Shown: positions 1 through 11,674, counted from the first letter of the stretch. The stretch: DNA of 64,000 nucleotides from Zymoseptoria tritici IPO323 (GCF_000219625.1 NC_018198.1:124001-188000), one strand, 5' to 3'. Notes: generated from the sequence alone by a model not told the origin. Numbers and translations: made by a program.

Positions 1-876
1 GGATGTCCTCCACGTCGTGTCCGCATTGGCTGAAGGATTCACCAGATGGGCCGATGAAAATGCGGCGGTGTCCAGACGGAACGATCTTGTCCCGAAGCTG
101 AATGCTTGTCAGTACGCGAACAAGGAACCAAATGCTTCTGCAGGCTTACGAGCTGTGCTGGGGTGCCCGCGAGCCATGTACCCCACCGGTCATCCATGGC
201 TGGTGATGGAGATGGAATTGTTGTTAGTGTGGCGTGGATGTTGTTCAGAAAGAGACGTAAGGTAAGCGTGGACGATGAAGTGAACCTGAAAATTTGCAGT
301 GACGAACCTGAACGCTACAAGAATGACGAGCCCAGACTCGACGGCAGGTGCCCTGCGATTGACTAAACCTCCATCCTACAACATGCAGCGGAAGACGTGA
401 TCACGATGTTCTCTACACGTCCGGACCTTTGATATTGCACGCGATGTTGTCCCGCCATTGTCGACATCTTCCAGAACCCCATGTCACTTCTCTTTCGCGT
501 GAGATCGTCATGCTCTTGGAACCTGAATCGACCCAGCAACCATCATGTCAAGCGATACACCTCCCCCCTCGTCTGAAGTGAGGACCAATGCAAGCCGGGA
601 GCGATGAGCGGCGAAGGTCGTGTCCGATCGAAGCGAAGTTCCTGATGCGTGAAGAGACGAGCCGAGCGAGCGGCTTCTCAAGATCGATGACAGTAGCGGG
701 CCAATTTCGTGGGATCGTGAGATTGTGTGAGAGAAAGAGGTGAGGTATGCGGATGTCAGACTCTATTTGAAGCCCGATGTTTGACATCACGCCATGACTC
801 GCTTTGATGCCCTGGCGCTTCTTAGAATGACTCGCCATACCTCAAGCTTCCGTACGCGCAACCACACGAACAAGTG
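1..876. other. Low-copy DNA, no gene recognised
   Basis: Normal CpA/TpG content, so not hit by RIP. Short open frames occur on both strands (the longest is about 96 codons on the minus strand), but none shows a motif I recognise. A plus-strand start near 546 gives a short Ser/Pro-rich peptide that stops within 20 codons. It could be the edge of a decayed gene; I cannot assign it. Confidence 0.5.
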
Positions 877-1270
877 CTCCACCACACTTCCGCGCTCGAA
901 CTCAAAAACGAACGCAGCTGCAAACTCGTGGACATCATCGCAGAAGACGAAGACCTACGCCGCTTACGCTTCGAGCTGCGTACCGTGGAATACAACAGTG
1001 ACGATTTTCCGCGAATTGCCAGTACAGGAAGAAGACTGCTCGGAAGACTCTAGGAGGCCGGTCACAGGATGTTGCTTGCGCACAGTCTGCTACGACGCCT
1101 CTGCAGCATAGAGGATTTGGTATGGGAGAGGGAGCAAGAAGTTAGGACACTGAATGCTTAGAGTCACGCGTTACAATCCAAGTGCGGCGGATTTGGAAGC
1201 ATTCTTGACGGAGAAGTTGGCACTCACGAGAGAGTTGTTAGTGTTCATAACCGCAGTTATAGAACTTCAA
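877..1270 (+). pseudogene. Coiled-coil protein relic (chromosome-segregation-ATPase-like)
   Basis: Two pieces of highly charged heptad-like sequence lie here in different frames. The first (877-1011) includes ELKNERSCKLVDIIAEDEDL. The second (about 1187-1270) includes TEKLALTREL. Both resemble a fungal family of long coiled-coil proteins often labelled 'chromosome segregation ATPase-like'; that match is from memory, not a search. In between, 1012-1140 holds further charged fragments in shifting frames, so indels have broken the gene. The stops are not the TAG-only kind seen in the RIP blocks, so the decay looks like ordinary drift. The second piece runs in one frame into the kinesin fragment that follows. 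Confidence 0.4.
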
Positions 1271-1300
1271 GGCACACCACAACTCGTTCATCAACACGAT

Positions 1301-1411
1301 GTGTACACTGCAATTAGAGAGAGGTTTCTCGACCACAACTTCGGTCGGTACCATACATGCATCTTCGCATACGGACAAACAGGAAGTGAAAAGCTATACA
1401 CTGTGATGGGC
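1301..1411 (+). pseudogene. Kinesin motor fragment with damaged P-loop
   Basis: Part of a 101-codon open frame (1154-1459). Codons about 58-86 contain FLDHNF, then HTCIFAYGQTGSEKLYTVMG. This matches the strand and P-loop of kinesin motor domains, closest by memory to fungal kinesin-3 (UNC-104/KIF1) proteins, which read CIFAYGQTGSGKS. Two P-loop positions differ here (G to E, then S to L), which should abolish ATP binding. Nothing after the P-loop resembles the switch I or switch II regions, and the frame ends about 16 codons later. This is a roughly 40-residue remnant of a protein that is normally well over 1000 residues. Upstream the same frame is coiled-coil-like, so the open frame is a chimera of two relics. 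Confidence 0.7.
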
Positions 1412-2247
1412 GCACTTGACGGAGAAGTTGGAATTGCAACTGTAGCGGTCTGCTGTTGAGATAGACGCTAGATGTGATGCGAAGCGCGCAATGGCCAAAT
1501 GTCGCACCTCATTGTAATGTACGTTACCAGGTTCGACTTCGCCTTCGTCGCTCTCAACTTCAGCTCAGACGGAATAGACTCACTAACACTACGAACACAG
1601 ACTCAACAGGGAATGAGCCACACGCTGATCTCTCGTCAAGCACCGCAATCTTACGACCCACTTCCGGATTTAACATTCTGCGATCCTACGAGCACATAAA
1701 TCCGCCTCGGTTTAGCTTGCTACCACCTCATCATGTCCGCCGAAAACAAAGGACGACTTAGCACCGAGCAGAGGGAAGGGAGAGGAGAAGGAGCAATTGT
1801 TGAAATGAGTATCTCTCGGGCTGGCGAGAGCCGATGCGCAGGCAGGCGGCGTTTTCGATGGCGTAGCTACTGGCGCCAGTCGAGAGGAGTGGAGACGATG
1901 AGGTGTGGTTGCAGGGCCGGTAGAGATGATACATTCGCGTAGGTGCGTAGGTGGTGGTGTGTATCGATTTGCAATCGTCGTGTCGAGGTCATGGCATTCA
2001 TAGCATGCATGGCATTGTGATACCTTAGCTACGGACTGTCCCGTCGTTGGCGAGCGGATTGACCTCTTCAGCCGCCGTCGCCCGAGAGTTTGGTCTCGAT
2101 GCTTAGTTCTACGCCGAAGCCGAGAGCGAAGCCGAAACCGAGAGGCCGAGCCCAGCTGTGCAATCCAATAAGCGTTACTGCACATCGCGAATAAAGCCGA
2201 GCGAATTGCCAATATGCGAGAGGGGAAAGTCCAGTAAAACATCAGCA

Positions 2248-2880
2248 ACGTGAGACGCTTAAGAAGAGCGTAGCTAAGCGGCGGGCGGAGGAAGAGGCAC
2301 TCGGGAAGGAGGTAAGGATCAGGCAGAAGCAGTTAGCTTAGTTAAGGAGAGAGTGCGAGGCTTGAAGGCTATGTGGCAAGTGCGCATCGAGATGGAAGAC
2401 CTGCCTGCTCGAGGATTAAATGTCCGTTTAAAAGTGCGTAGTTGAATCGAGGTGATGAGAGGGACGTGCTCGCGAGGTTCGGATATTCGTGTCGTAGACC
2501 GCGGTACAGTCGTCAGGCTGAGACGTGTGAGGAACCACTTTGGAGCTTTCCTACCGCACATGCGCCAAGGAGTCTGCTGCCGTAGCTCCATTAGTGAACC
2601 CTTTCGCAGAACATGTAAACATTGCTTTGGAACAGCACCTACTCAAAGACAAAACCGACCGGGACGAGGCGTGCCAGCGCGCGTAGGAGGAAGTGCTTAA
2701 AGAGGAGACTACTCAAAGAGGATGTCAGGAAGCGTGCCCGCATCGGAGAGAACCACCAAGTTGGCTGCAAATTGCTGCCGACAGACCGGACAGGCAGAAT
2801 TTACAAGAGACGGCAAAAAGTCAACATCGATGCCACCGCACATCCACCGAGCTTCGCTCTCAAAGCGATGTTTCCTTTTG
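2248..2880 (+). pseudogene. Further coiled-coil relic
   Basis: Charged alpha-helical sequence in shifting plus-strand frames. About 2248-2450 includes KKSVAKRRAEEEALGKEV and then KERVRGLKAMWQVR. About 2605-2880 includes ALEQHLLKDKTDRDEACQRA, followed by a stop and further Gln/Glu-rich residues. The style matches the relic at 877-1270, and both may derive from one large coiled-coil gene. A gap rich in basic, Arg-Arg-type sequence separates them. No catalytic motif is present and I cannot name the parent gene. Confidence 0.35.
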
Positions 2881-5101
2881 CATGAAGATGACGAAGGTGT
2901 TGTTCTTGAAGGAACGACCATGTGCTTCCTCGCGGATCTGGTGGCAGGTCGCTCTAAGTGCTTCGGCGCACTTGGCTGCTGGGCTTCCACTTTTCTTCGC
3001 GGGCACAGGCGTCGATGGCGAGAAAGTCGTTGGCGGCGAAGAGGTGAAACTCATCCCTCAGCTCACGAGGCAAGGTCAGTAATGTGCAGGGTATCTTCGC
3101 CATTTTGTGGTAAGTTGTAGTGTTGTTGTGTTGCTGGTCTGTACGTTTGTGTTCGTGCGGCCCGGTCGCACATTCGTCGGTACGGGTCGGGTCGTAGCAG
3201 TCTTACGCGTGTTCTGGTCGTCTCTTGTGCCATGCCGCGGCTCCTTCATCTGCTCCTTCCTTGTGTGGACCCGATTGTGAGCTGTAACTAAGACACACCT
3301 CTTCGGCGGATGCCGGGGCAGCGAAGATGATTGCTTCCAGTACAAAGAGCGGCGTGGCATGTCGTAGATCCTGGTCCAATAGTCGAGTTGGGTCCACGTC
3401 GTATCGTTGCGAGGGTGGATTGAGGAGCTGCATTTCAGCGGAGCGGGACTCTCCGCGTGGAGGCGAGAGATCAGCGCCGATGCAGCGGAGGATGTTGTGA
3501 GGCCAGAGCTCGGTGGGTCATAAGTATGCGAAGCCCAAATCGTTTGTCGTCCGAACGAAAGAAAGGCTTCGGAGTAAGCTGGCGGCTGCTCTCTCCTTAT
3601 GCGCATCGTGTCCGAATCCTCGAGTCGTCCTCCACTTCTCTTCTGCGCCCGATGCCCCACCACATCTGCGCGATTTCACAAAACCCCCATCTCCACCGCG
3701 AAAGCCTTGCAAGCCATGAGCATGAACGCAGCCTGCATGAACGGCACCAGCATTGGCGACGTGGAAAGCTGGGGTGACCCACTGCAAGAACTTTGGAACC
3801 GCGGTCTGCAGCAGCACCAAGCCGCACACGATGTTCCAGATCTTGAGGGTCGCTGCCGGACTTCTTCTATGACTAGACCATCTCGCAGTCTGAGCACGCA
3901 CGCCGGGAGCAGCGAAGCCGCGTACGCATATTCGGCGTAATGACAATGTTGGAGTCGTTGGAAAATGGAGCGGGTGGCGATGCAACAGTCGATGCCATCG
4001 GTGCTGCAGTTGAAAAGGAAGCAGGATATTGGAGGAAGTTGGCGGAGGATGGAGCGAGTATTTCATTGGCATTGCTCTGCGCCATGCCGAAGTGTTGGTT
4101 TGCTCATTGATGTTCATATTCCATTGGAGTTCTCCTCTTCGTGAAGGTAGCCCAGATCCATGTCCAGACCGGATTACCCGATTAGTTCTATCCGGCCGGT
4201 TCGTCGAGCCGTCGTCAGCTGGTTTTGCCTAAAGCAGCACCTGTCGTCAAGTTTTGACGATCGTCGTTCTCTCTACAGGGAAAGATGATCCGCCTTCCCT
4301 GGCGACACGCTCCAACGTAGACACCCTCGAGACCTGCCCGCGCCATTTCGGATCCACCGCCAGTGTTCCAGCAACATGACACGAGGAAGACGAGCACAAC
4401 TAGGCCAGTGGAAACCGAGATAGAGCACCCTGTCAGGCCTGTCGGGAAGATGGACAATAGGAACGAAAACCCGGACTGCAGCTCAACGTGTCGCACCCAC
4501 TGCCCATGGCGCCTAAAGAGCTGAAGAGACCTTCGGCCAAACCAATCGCCCAAAGGCTACAGCGAACTCATCTTCACCGACACCGCCGCCTACAGACCGC
4601 CGCTGGCATACTTCCAAAACAAATCCGCCATCCAGCCCATCTACGACAAAGGCGAAGCTGAGCTGCTTTCAGGAAAAGCCGCAGAGACAACGCTGGCGAT
4701 GCAGTTGGCGACAGTGAAGAAACGCAGTTGGCGCCAAAGATGAGACGATTTTTTTTTTGGACCAGGAGGACAGGAGTTGGCGATGCAGTTGGCGACAAGA
4801 GACGGGAAATTCTTCTTCTTGGACAAGGAGCTACACGTGCGCATTGGCAGCCCGGGAGAATGCTCTTGACCACCGATGCAACTTGGACAAGGCGGGTCGC
4901 AAGGCCGCACCATGTCATCCACCATCAAGCAGAGCCCACCAGCGAGCCGACCAGCGAGCCCATCAGCAAGACCATCAGATGTTGAGAACTTCCGCGACTG
5001 GATGAGCCACCACATGCATTGCCGACGGCTCTTCACATCCAGCGGTTCGACGGGACTTGCTCAACCTCCGTGGCATTACTCTCCCAAATAGATGTTCCAA
5101 A
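2881..5101. other. Low-copy DNA, no gene recognised
   Basis: No RIP signature. Overlapping open frames up to about 199 codons exist on both strands (for example 3518-4117 minus), but none carries a domain I know. At 4204-4263 there is a short segment that recurs, diverged, near 28760-28820. At 4690-4800 the phrase gttggcgatgcagttggcga occurs twice around a run of T, a small local duplication. The stretch ends at the Gypsy copy A insertion site. Confidence 0.45.
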
Positions 5102-5106
5102 GGTTC
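5102..5106. repeat. Target-site duplication, left (GGTTC)
   Basis: The five bases GGTTC lie directly before the left LTR and recur at 12064-12068 directly after the right LTR. Five-base duplications are usual for Ty3/Gypsy integrases. Confidence 0.9.
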
Positions 5107-5484
5107 TGTTAGGATTGCCTCGTGATAAGGCAGGGAAAGGCTGAAGTAGGGAAGTATCGAACAATAGGTTTTAGAATGTAACGACTCGATTCGTTGAAGG
5201 AGGGAATAGAGGAGGAGAGCCTCCTTCGCTATATACATAGCTACTACTAGGTTCTATTCCCTTATCCTTTACTTCTCTCGTTATAAGCGGGATCGTCTGT
5301 CCCTTCGTAGCCCTTCGATCCTTATCGTTAGGCATTAAGAGGTAAGCTAGATCGGACTGCCTTAATCCGTACGCTGTTGCGCTCTTCGTAACTAGGATAG
5401 CTCGTTGTTATGTTCTTCGAAACTAGGTTGGCCTAGCTTAGGGGAGATAAGGCTAGACTGCGCTTACGTAAGGGGATCCTTACA
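5107..5484 (-). repeat. 3' LTR of Gypsy copy A
   Basis: 378 bp, read on the plus strand from TGTTAGG to CTTACA, with the usual TG...CA ends. It has the same length as the partner at 11686-12063. The differences I can see are mostly C/T or G/A changes at CpA or TpG (for example cgtgataaggcagg here against cgtaataaggtagg there). Confidence 0.95.
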
Positions 5485-5500
5485 TTGCCCCCCTCCCCCC
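5485..5500 (-). other. Polypurine tract of Gypsy copy A
   Basis: Read on the minus strand this is GGGGGGAGGGGGGCAA, directly abutting the 3' LTR. Such a tract primes plus-strand DNA synthesis in LTR retrotransposons. Its position fixes the element's orientation as minus. It is identical in copy B at 55129-55144. Confidence 0.9.
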
Positions 5501-5639
5501 GGTGCAACTAACCTTAGTTGCGTGTGCGAATCTTTAGCAGCGTTTAGCTGCAGGTTCAATTTACTAACTGCTAACGTTGCTAGGCCAGCTGCTCGGTGTC
5601 CCAATTGGGAAATAAAAGTGGGTCCCTCGCGCATATACC

Positions 5640-5763
5640 ACTCTTTCTCGCCCTCGAATTCTTCTCTTCTTACAAACACCTACTAAAAGTAAGTACTAGC
5701 AGCTAGCTCTAGAACGGTCCAGATTGGCGCTAGATTAGCTAACATTGCGACTAGACTAGCACA
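5640..5763 (+). promoter_or_regulatory. Leader region of the antisense gene (CT block, 5'UTR intron)
   Basis: Upstream of the plus-strand gene lies an AT-rich aataaaa (5611-5617). A CT-rich block follows (5640-5671) and then acaaacacc, a layout common at fungal transcription start sites. Next comes a likely 5'UTR intron: GTAAGT donor at 5689, CTAAC branch site near 5738-5742, TAG acceptor ending at 5759. The ATG follows at 5764. These are pattern matches only, without expression evidence. The same layout is present in copy B (about 55283-55406). Confidence 0.45.
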
Positions 5764-6830
5764 ATGTCCAGCGCACTCTACTATCTTCGCGACAAGTACT
5801 ACAAGAAAGTCCGAGCTAGTAGGTAGAACGAGAATCTATGCTCGTTATGCCTCTCTAGCGTTAAGGAGGGCTAGGACCTGTCTAAGATCTGCCAGATTGC
5901 GGCAGAGAAGCCCCTACCCGGCAACATCCTGGCTAAGTGTTCCGGATGCCTAACTAGCAAGAATGCGGACTGTCTTTAGGTAGGTCGGTTTAGTTAATTC
6001 TAGCGTGTTCTGTCGCTAACTGTCCTATTTAGATGCCGGTCGACTAGGAGCCCGCCTGGAAAGCTATTAAGTAGGACATCGACACCGTCTACGGCCGTAC
6101 TACCTAGTCTAAGGCTAAGAAGGAAGACTTGCTAGATCGTGTTCTGTGTTTTATAGGCTCTGTAGAGGCGTAAGTATCCCTTTCTAGCGTGTTCTGGACT
6201 AGCAGCTAATTAGGATAGTTAAACAGGAAGTTAGATAGCAGTTTCCGTAGCGAGGACGGTCTCTCCTAGCACCCTGGCACTGCTACCTAGGAGGATACTA
6301 GACAGAAGGTGCCTAAGAGGGACCGCTCGGCTAGTACAATCTTAGCGAAGGCTATATGTACCATCCCTAGCTTAATCTAGCCCTTACTAACATTCTTTGT
6401 AGCAGTCTAGTAGCACCCCTAGCAAGAAGCGCTGCTTAATAGACGTGCGCGGCCGCAAGTCGGACTGTAAGTATGCTAAGGAGGCCGAGGATCGCCTAAT
6501 CGCGGTTAGCACTGCCTTAGAGGTGTTTAACCGCATTGTCATAAGCGACTAGGCTCTAAAGAAGGGATAGTTGCGCAAGATAGTCTTTCCGACGACCGCT
6601 AAGGACCGTAGTAAGGTAGAGGACCCGAACTAGGGCAACTCCGACTTTGATTAAGCTATTCTGGACTAGAATAGCGGGCGTAGGTCTTCCGGGACTAGGG
6701 GTATAACAGATAACGTCGACATAGCATATTAAGACTATAGCGGGGCCCAGATAGTTGTTAAATAGCGCAGAGTTGGTTAACTTAGACTAGATTAGACTAG
6801 AATAAAGCCGATTCCGCCCTTCGAATTTTT
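5764..6830 (+). pseudogene. Antisense spliced gene inside Gypsy copy A, Cys-rich product
   Basis: Opposite to gag-pol, beginning ATG TCC AGC GCA. Exon 1 encodes a basic start and a Cys-rich stretch with CSLC, a lone Cys, CSGC and a further Cys, a possible zinc-binding arrangement. Introns fit at 5980-6032 (GTAGGT...GCTAAC...TTTAG) and 6170-6226 (GTAAGT...AACAG), and a third probably ends near 6412. A later exon holds another Cys pair and a Lys/Arg/Asp-rich tail to about 6700-6830. Stops within frame are TAG or TAA where Gln or Trp fits, as RIP would produce. I do not recognise the family. It is tail-to-tail with pol and may overlap its 3' end. Copy B has the same gene with the same exon layout, so it belongs to the element. 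It could instead be a fixed captured host gene. Confidence 0.65.
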
Positions 6831-9800
6831 AAATTTAAGTAATTTTGTCTAAGTCCCTTAGAAATCCTCGGGATTTTTTCTTACATCTTCCTACGCCTTT
6901 TTAGCTCCTTCTGGCCTATCTTGCGGCGGAATGCTCTTATTGCCGCCGGGCTTATGTTGTATCTAGGCTCCCAGGAGTTCTTGTGCTCCCCGAAGCCCTT
7001 CTACTTAATTAGGTAACTAAAGTTGTATAGGTCGTCCTCTTTTTTATCTAAGATGTCTTCTACCTCCTATTCGTCCCCGTCCCCTGCGTCGTACCGCTTT
7101 ATTTTGTCCTGTTTGCGGCCAGAGTGGTCCGGGATAGACTTCTTAAGGAGCGAGACGTAGAAGGTAGGGTGGATGCTTAGCGAGCTAGGGAGGTCGAGTA
7201 TGTATATTACGTAGTTAACTATTGCCTTAACCTTATATAGTCCGATGTACTTGTAGTCGAGCTTAGGTAACGGCCGCATAGACTTAATATTCTTCGTATT
7301 TAGGTAGACTTCGTTACCTACGTTAAAGGAGACGTCCTTCCTATACTTGTTCGCCTACTTAGCTATCTGTTTCTTCGTCTTAGCTAGTCTTTCGCGCATT
7401 TTCTTCTGGTTAGTAATTATCTACTCCGCGAGTTAGATAGCCTTTAGCGCCTCGCCATCTTTCTAGCGCATTCTGGGCTAGTAGGACCTTCGTAGGTCCC
7501 TTGTTATATATGCTTAGAACGGCGTTAGCCCGGTTGCTGTATGCACACTGTTATTATAGGCGAATTCCGCCGTCGATAGTAGAGAAGCCTAGTTGTCCTA
7601 CTTATAGTTGTAGTACGTCCGTAAATACTGCTCTAGTGTCTGGTTCTGCCTTTCCGTCTAACTATCCGTCTGCGGATGGAACGCCGTACTCAGCTTCCGG
7701 CGTACCCCGAGGCAGTAGCAGAAGGTGCTCTAGAATTTGGAGGTAAGGATTGGCCCGCGGTCGGACGTAATCGTAGCCGGCTGGCTATAGAGGCGGACAA
7801 CCTCTCTTATTATAAGTTTAGCGAGGTTAGCTAACGTAATCGTTTTCCGGCATAGCACGTAATAGACTATCTTAGTGTAGCGGTCTACTACTACTAGTAT
7901 ACAGTCGTAAGACTAGCTTAGGAACTTGCTCGGCGGGAGGTTAGTAATAAAATCTAGCGTAATGTCGGCCTAGGGAGTTAGCGAGGGGGGTTCGGGGTAT
8001 AGCAGGCCGTGCGGTTTGTGCCTTCGTAGCTTCGCTCTTTCGCACGCCTAGTAGGTCCTTACGAACTCCTTAACATACTTCCGCATCCTAGGCTAGTAGA
8101 AACTACGCTAAAGCAACTCTAGGGTCCTTATAAAGCCGAAATGTCCGGAGAGGGGGTCGTCGTAGCATTCCTAGAGTAGCTAGAGCCTTATAGCGCCTTC
8201 TAGCACGTATGCCTTGCTATTTATGTACGCAACGCCCTCTTCTAGGGACTACCTCTCCGCCTAGAAGGCAGGCTCGGCGATAGCCTTCTCCTGGACTATC
8301 CTCTTATAGGTAGGGTCCTTACTAAGGGCTTTCTTAAGCCGCTCTAGAAGGTTCGGGGTCCTTACCGCTGCCCCGACGTACTGGACTAGGCTATCCTGCC
8401 CTGTCGGCGGTGCAAATACCTTTCGGAAGAGGCGGACGCTAGCGTCTACTTCCTCCTCGGTAGCCTATCGGCCCGAATGCGACTCCTTAGTAAGGTCTGG
8501 TCTCCTACTAAGTGCGTCGGCGGCGCTATTCGCCTTACCCGGCCTATATATAGTCCTGAAATCGATCTACGACAGCTATTTAGCCTATCTGACTTGCCTC
8601 CTCGAGAGGGTCTTCGTCGTTATAAGGGTCTAAAGGTTCGCATAGTCGGTTAGCAACTCTACTTGGTGGCGGGCGCCCTCGAGGTAGTACCTAAAGTGTT
8701 TAAAGGAGTCTACTATAGCGAGGAGCTCGCTATCTTCTGTTCCGTAGTTCCTTTCTGCCGCAATTATCTTCCTTAAGAAGTAGGCGACCGGGAACTACTA
8801 CAGTTTGCCCCCCTCGTTATAAGGCTGGGATAGGATGCCCGATATTGCTTCCCCCGATGCGTCGGTCTCTACCCGACAGGGGAGCTCTAGGTTATAGTAG
8901 CGCAGAACGGGCTCTTCTGCGAACTTGCGGCGTAGCTTATAGAAGGACTAGATCGCCCTGTCGTCTAATTCGAGATAAGCACGCTCTCTTCGGCGCTAGT
9001 TCGCCGCCTTCTTGCCTTTAGTGTAGCGGTTTAGGGCGGCCGCCAGCCGCGAGAAGCCCTTAATAAAGCGTCGGTAGTAGTTAGCAAAACTAATAAAGAC
9101 CCTTATGTCGTAGATAGACGCAGGGACTGGCCACTCCTAGACCGATTTAATGCGTTCTGGGTCGATCCGTAGCCTATCCTAGGTAACCACGTAGCCTAGG
9201 TATTCGACCTAGCTTTTGTAGAACTCGCATTTAGCTAGGTTGGCGTATAGCTTGTGCCGTCGCAGCCGTTCTAAGACCTGCCGGACGTGATCCTCGTGCT
9301 CTTTAAGCGTTCTAGAGTAAATCAGGATGTCGTTAAGGTATACAACGTAGAAGACATTAACTAGTCCTACCAGGACGCTATTAATAAAGTTCTGGAACAC
9401 TGCCGGGGCATTGTATAGCCCGAATAGCATTACCGTGTATTCAAAATGGCCGTACCTGGTCTAGAATGCCGTCTTCTACTCGTCGCCTTCCCTAATACGC
9501 ACCCGATAGTACGCATAGCGCAGGTCGACCTTAGTGAAGTACCTAGCACCGGCTAGCTAGTCGAGGGACTCGCTAATAAGAGGTAGACCCCCCCTGTTCT
9601 TAACTATTACCGCGTTTAGACCGCGGTAGTCGACATATAGGCGGAGGGTACTATCCTTCTTCTGTGCGAAGAGGACTAGAGCGCCAGCCGACGACGTCGA
9701 CCGCCTAATAAACCCGTTCTTCAGGTGTTCGGGTAGCTAGGTCTGCATAGCCTCTATCTCTGCCTCGGACAGGGCGTACATCGGACTAAAGGGGACCTTC

Positions 9801-11637
9801 CCTCCTTCTACTAGCTCGATCTTTAGATCATATAGACCGTAGGGAGCCAACTCGCCTACAAGTTCCTCCGAGAAGACATCCGCGAAGTTAGAGTAGGCGC
9901 TCGGAACGCCCCCCTAACCTGGACTAGCTTCTTCCGACGCGTCCTAGATCGTTATAACATAAAGTGCCGCGTTTACTTTGCTAAGGTACTCCCTGTAGAA
10001 CCTCTCTAGCCTAACGACAGCTATCGCCTGTCGTTTTCGGGGCTTCGTTCTCTAGTTAACCCTTTTTAGGGTAAAATCTATGTTTGGATTGTATTTCTCG
10101 AGCTAAGGCATCCTTAAGACGACCTTATAGCTATAGATGCGCCCTACTCTAAAGGTGTCGACGCATCCGTGCATTCGTCCTAAGTCGTCCCGGGCCTTAT
10201 ATGAGCTCCGCGTTTCGCCAAGGACCTAAAGGCTTTGCCTGTTTAGCGTCTTGTACGCGACCCTAGCGGGCGGCTCCTAGATAACCTAGTCTATGTCCTT
10301 TGCTAACAAGGAGTCACAGAAGTTATCCTGCGCGCCGCTATCGATTAGTCCCGCGACCGTTCTGGTCCTCCCTGGACTATTTAAGGTTAGCGTAACTTCG
10401 ATAAGGCGCCTATGCTTATAGCGGCGCCGACCCGGCTCCGCCATCCTGCGCTGCTCCTTAGTGTAGAGAACCTAGCCTACTAAGATAGTAGCGTCTACTT
10501 GGGGGGCGCCTCTTTTTCCGAGTCCTTCTAGAGGGAAGGGTTAGGGCAATCGCGCTTAATATGCCCGACCTAGCGGCAACTATAGCAAGTAGCCTTAGAT
10601 AGGCCCCTCTAGTCCGATCTGTCCTCCGACTTGGACTTCTTAGAGTCCTAGTCGTCGACACTGTTGCTTCTGCGTCTCTTTCGGTTGCCCTTGCCTCTTC
10701 TACGGCCCGGGTTATCCCTTAACTCCTGCTTCTAACCCTCGATAATCCTGTAGGTTTTGTTAACCCTCTCTTAGGCCTTAATAAGTATAGTAGCCGGAGC
10801 CGGGTAGTTAGAGAGGCGGGAGCGGTAGTTCTATAGCAAGGAGGCCTTAAAGTTAAGGATCTTGCGCCCCTCGTTCTCTTCTTCTAACTCCTTCTAAAGG
10901 ATCTTTAGCTCTTCGAGGAGCTAGTCGGGGGTGCGGTCTCCGAGGGAGGCCTTCCGCAATTGTTCGTAGGCCTTCTCGCGGCGTTCCGCCTCTGTCCCTA
11001 TAGAGTTAAGCATAACTCCCTTTATTATAGTCTAGGTTAGCGTAGTCTGGCTGTTAAGCTAATCTACGTGGCGCTCCTAGTAGTCTTGCTAGAGCTTGCC
11101 TATATAGTCGGCGGCGTAGTCGACCTTTCGGTCCTCCCGGTTGGAGAATCTATAGTGTCTGCGGAAGTTGCGTTCTACCGCGCGGAGCTAGTCTTCGTAA
11201 TTAGTACAGGTCTTCCCTTCGAATACGGGTAGTTCCTTAGACTTAGGGAGGCTGTCCTTGTTCTTGTCGAAATAGTCCGTTTCTACGAAGAGTTTAGTAA
11301 GTTTCTCCCTCCTTAGGGTAATTAGGCTATGTAAGGCTAGTTCGCTCCGGAGTTCCTTAATCTTTTGCTGGAGTTCGAGGAATTCGTATTCCGCCTAGGC
11401 TTCCTAGTTCCGTTTCTTACGGGTTAGTTCGTCCCCTTAAACTAGGTTAGCCTAAGTAGTCGAGTCGGTGCCTTCCTAGGTCGTTCCGGCATCGTCCACA
11501 GTTTCCGCGATAGAGGTAGCGCTTAGCTGGCGGGCGGCGGCGTCCGCGTCGGACTTAGCGGCTAGTGTAGCACCCTACTGGCGAGCGGAGGTGTCGGAAG
11601 GAGATTCCTCGCGTCTACGAGTGGCCTTAGGTACTAT
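6830..11637 (-). pseudogene. gag-pol of Gypsy copy A
   Basis: A nearly continuous minus-strand frame interrupted by TAG codons. The likely start is ATA at 11635-11637, fitting an ATG changed by RIP and followed by GTA CCT AAG. Gag carries a CCHC knuckle at 10546-10587 (CYSC...DC). The protease motif LIDSGAQD has DSG at 10335-10343. Reverse transcriptase covers about 9800-9200; its active site reads YLND at 9329-9340 instead of YLDD. RNase H covers about 8900-8500. The integrase HHCC finger lies near 8035-8160 and the DDE core near 7960-7650. A chromodomain-like segment with KGFGEHKNSWEP lies near 6945-7050. Known roles are capsid, processing, reverse transcription, integration and chromatin targeting. 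All are lost here because of stops and the D-to-N change. The exact 3' end is uncertain because the stop could itself be RIP-made. Confidence 0.9.
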
Positions 11638-11674
11638 GTCGATCAGGGGTTCGATACCGTAGTACGTAAGTTTA

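Noticed and set aside
5464..5679. Short ORFs in the RIP blocks listed as separate proteins
   Set aside because: Frames such as 5464-5679, 7067-7279, 9209-9430, 57147-57383 and 61221-61406 are fragments or reverse frames of the Gypsy elements between RIP-made stops.
11640..11670. tRNA-like B box (ggttcgatacc) near the Gypsy leader
   Set aside because: It matches the polymerase III B box loosely, but there is no A box or cloverleaf, and it lies in the Gypsy 5' leader. Copy B has agttcgatact.
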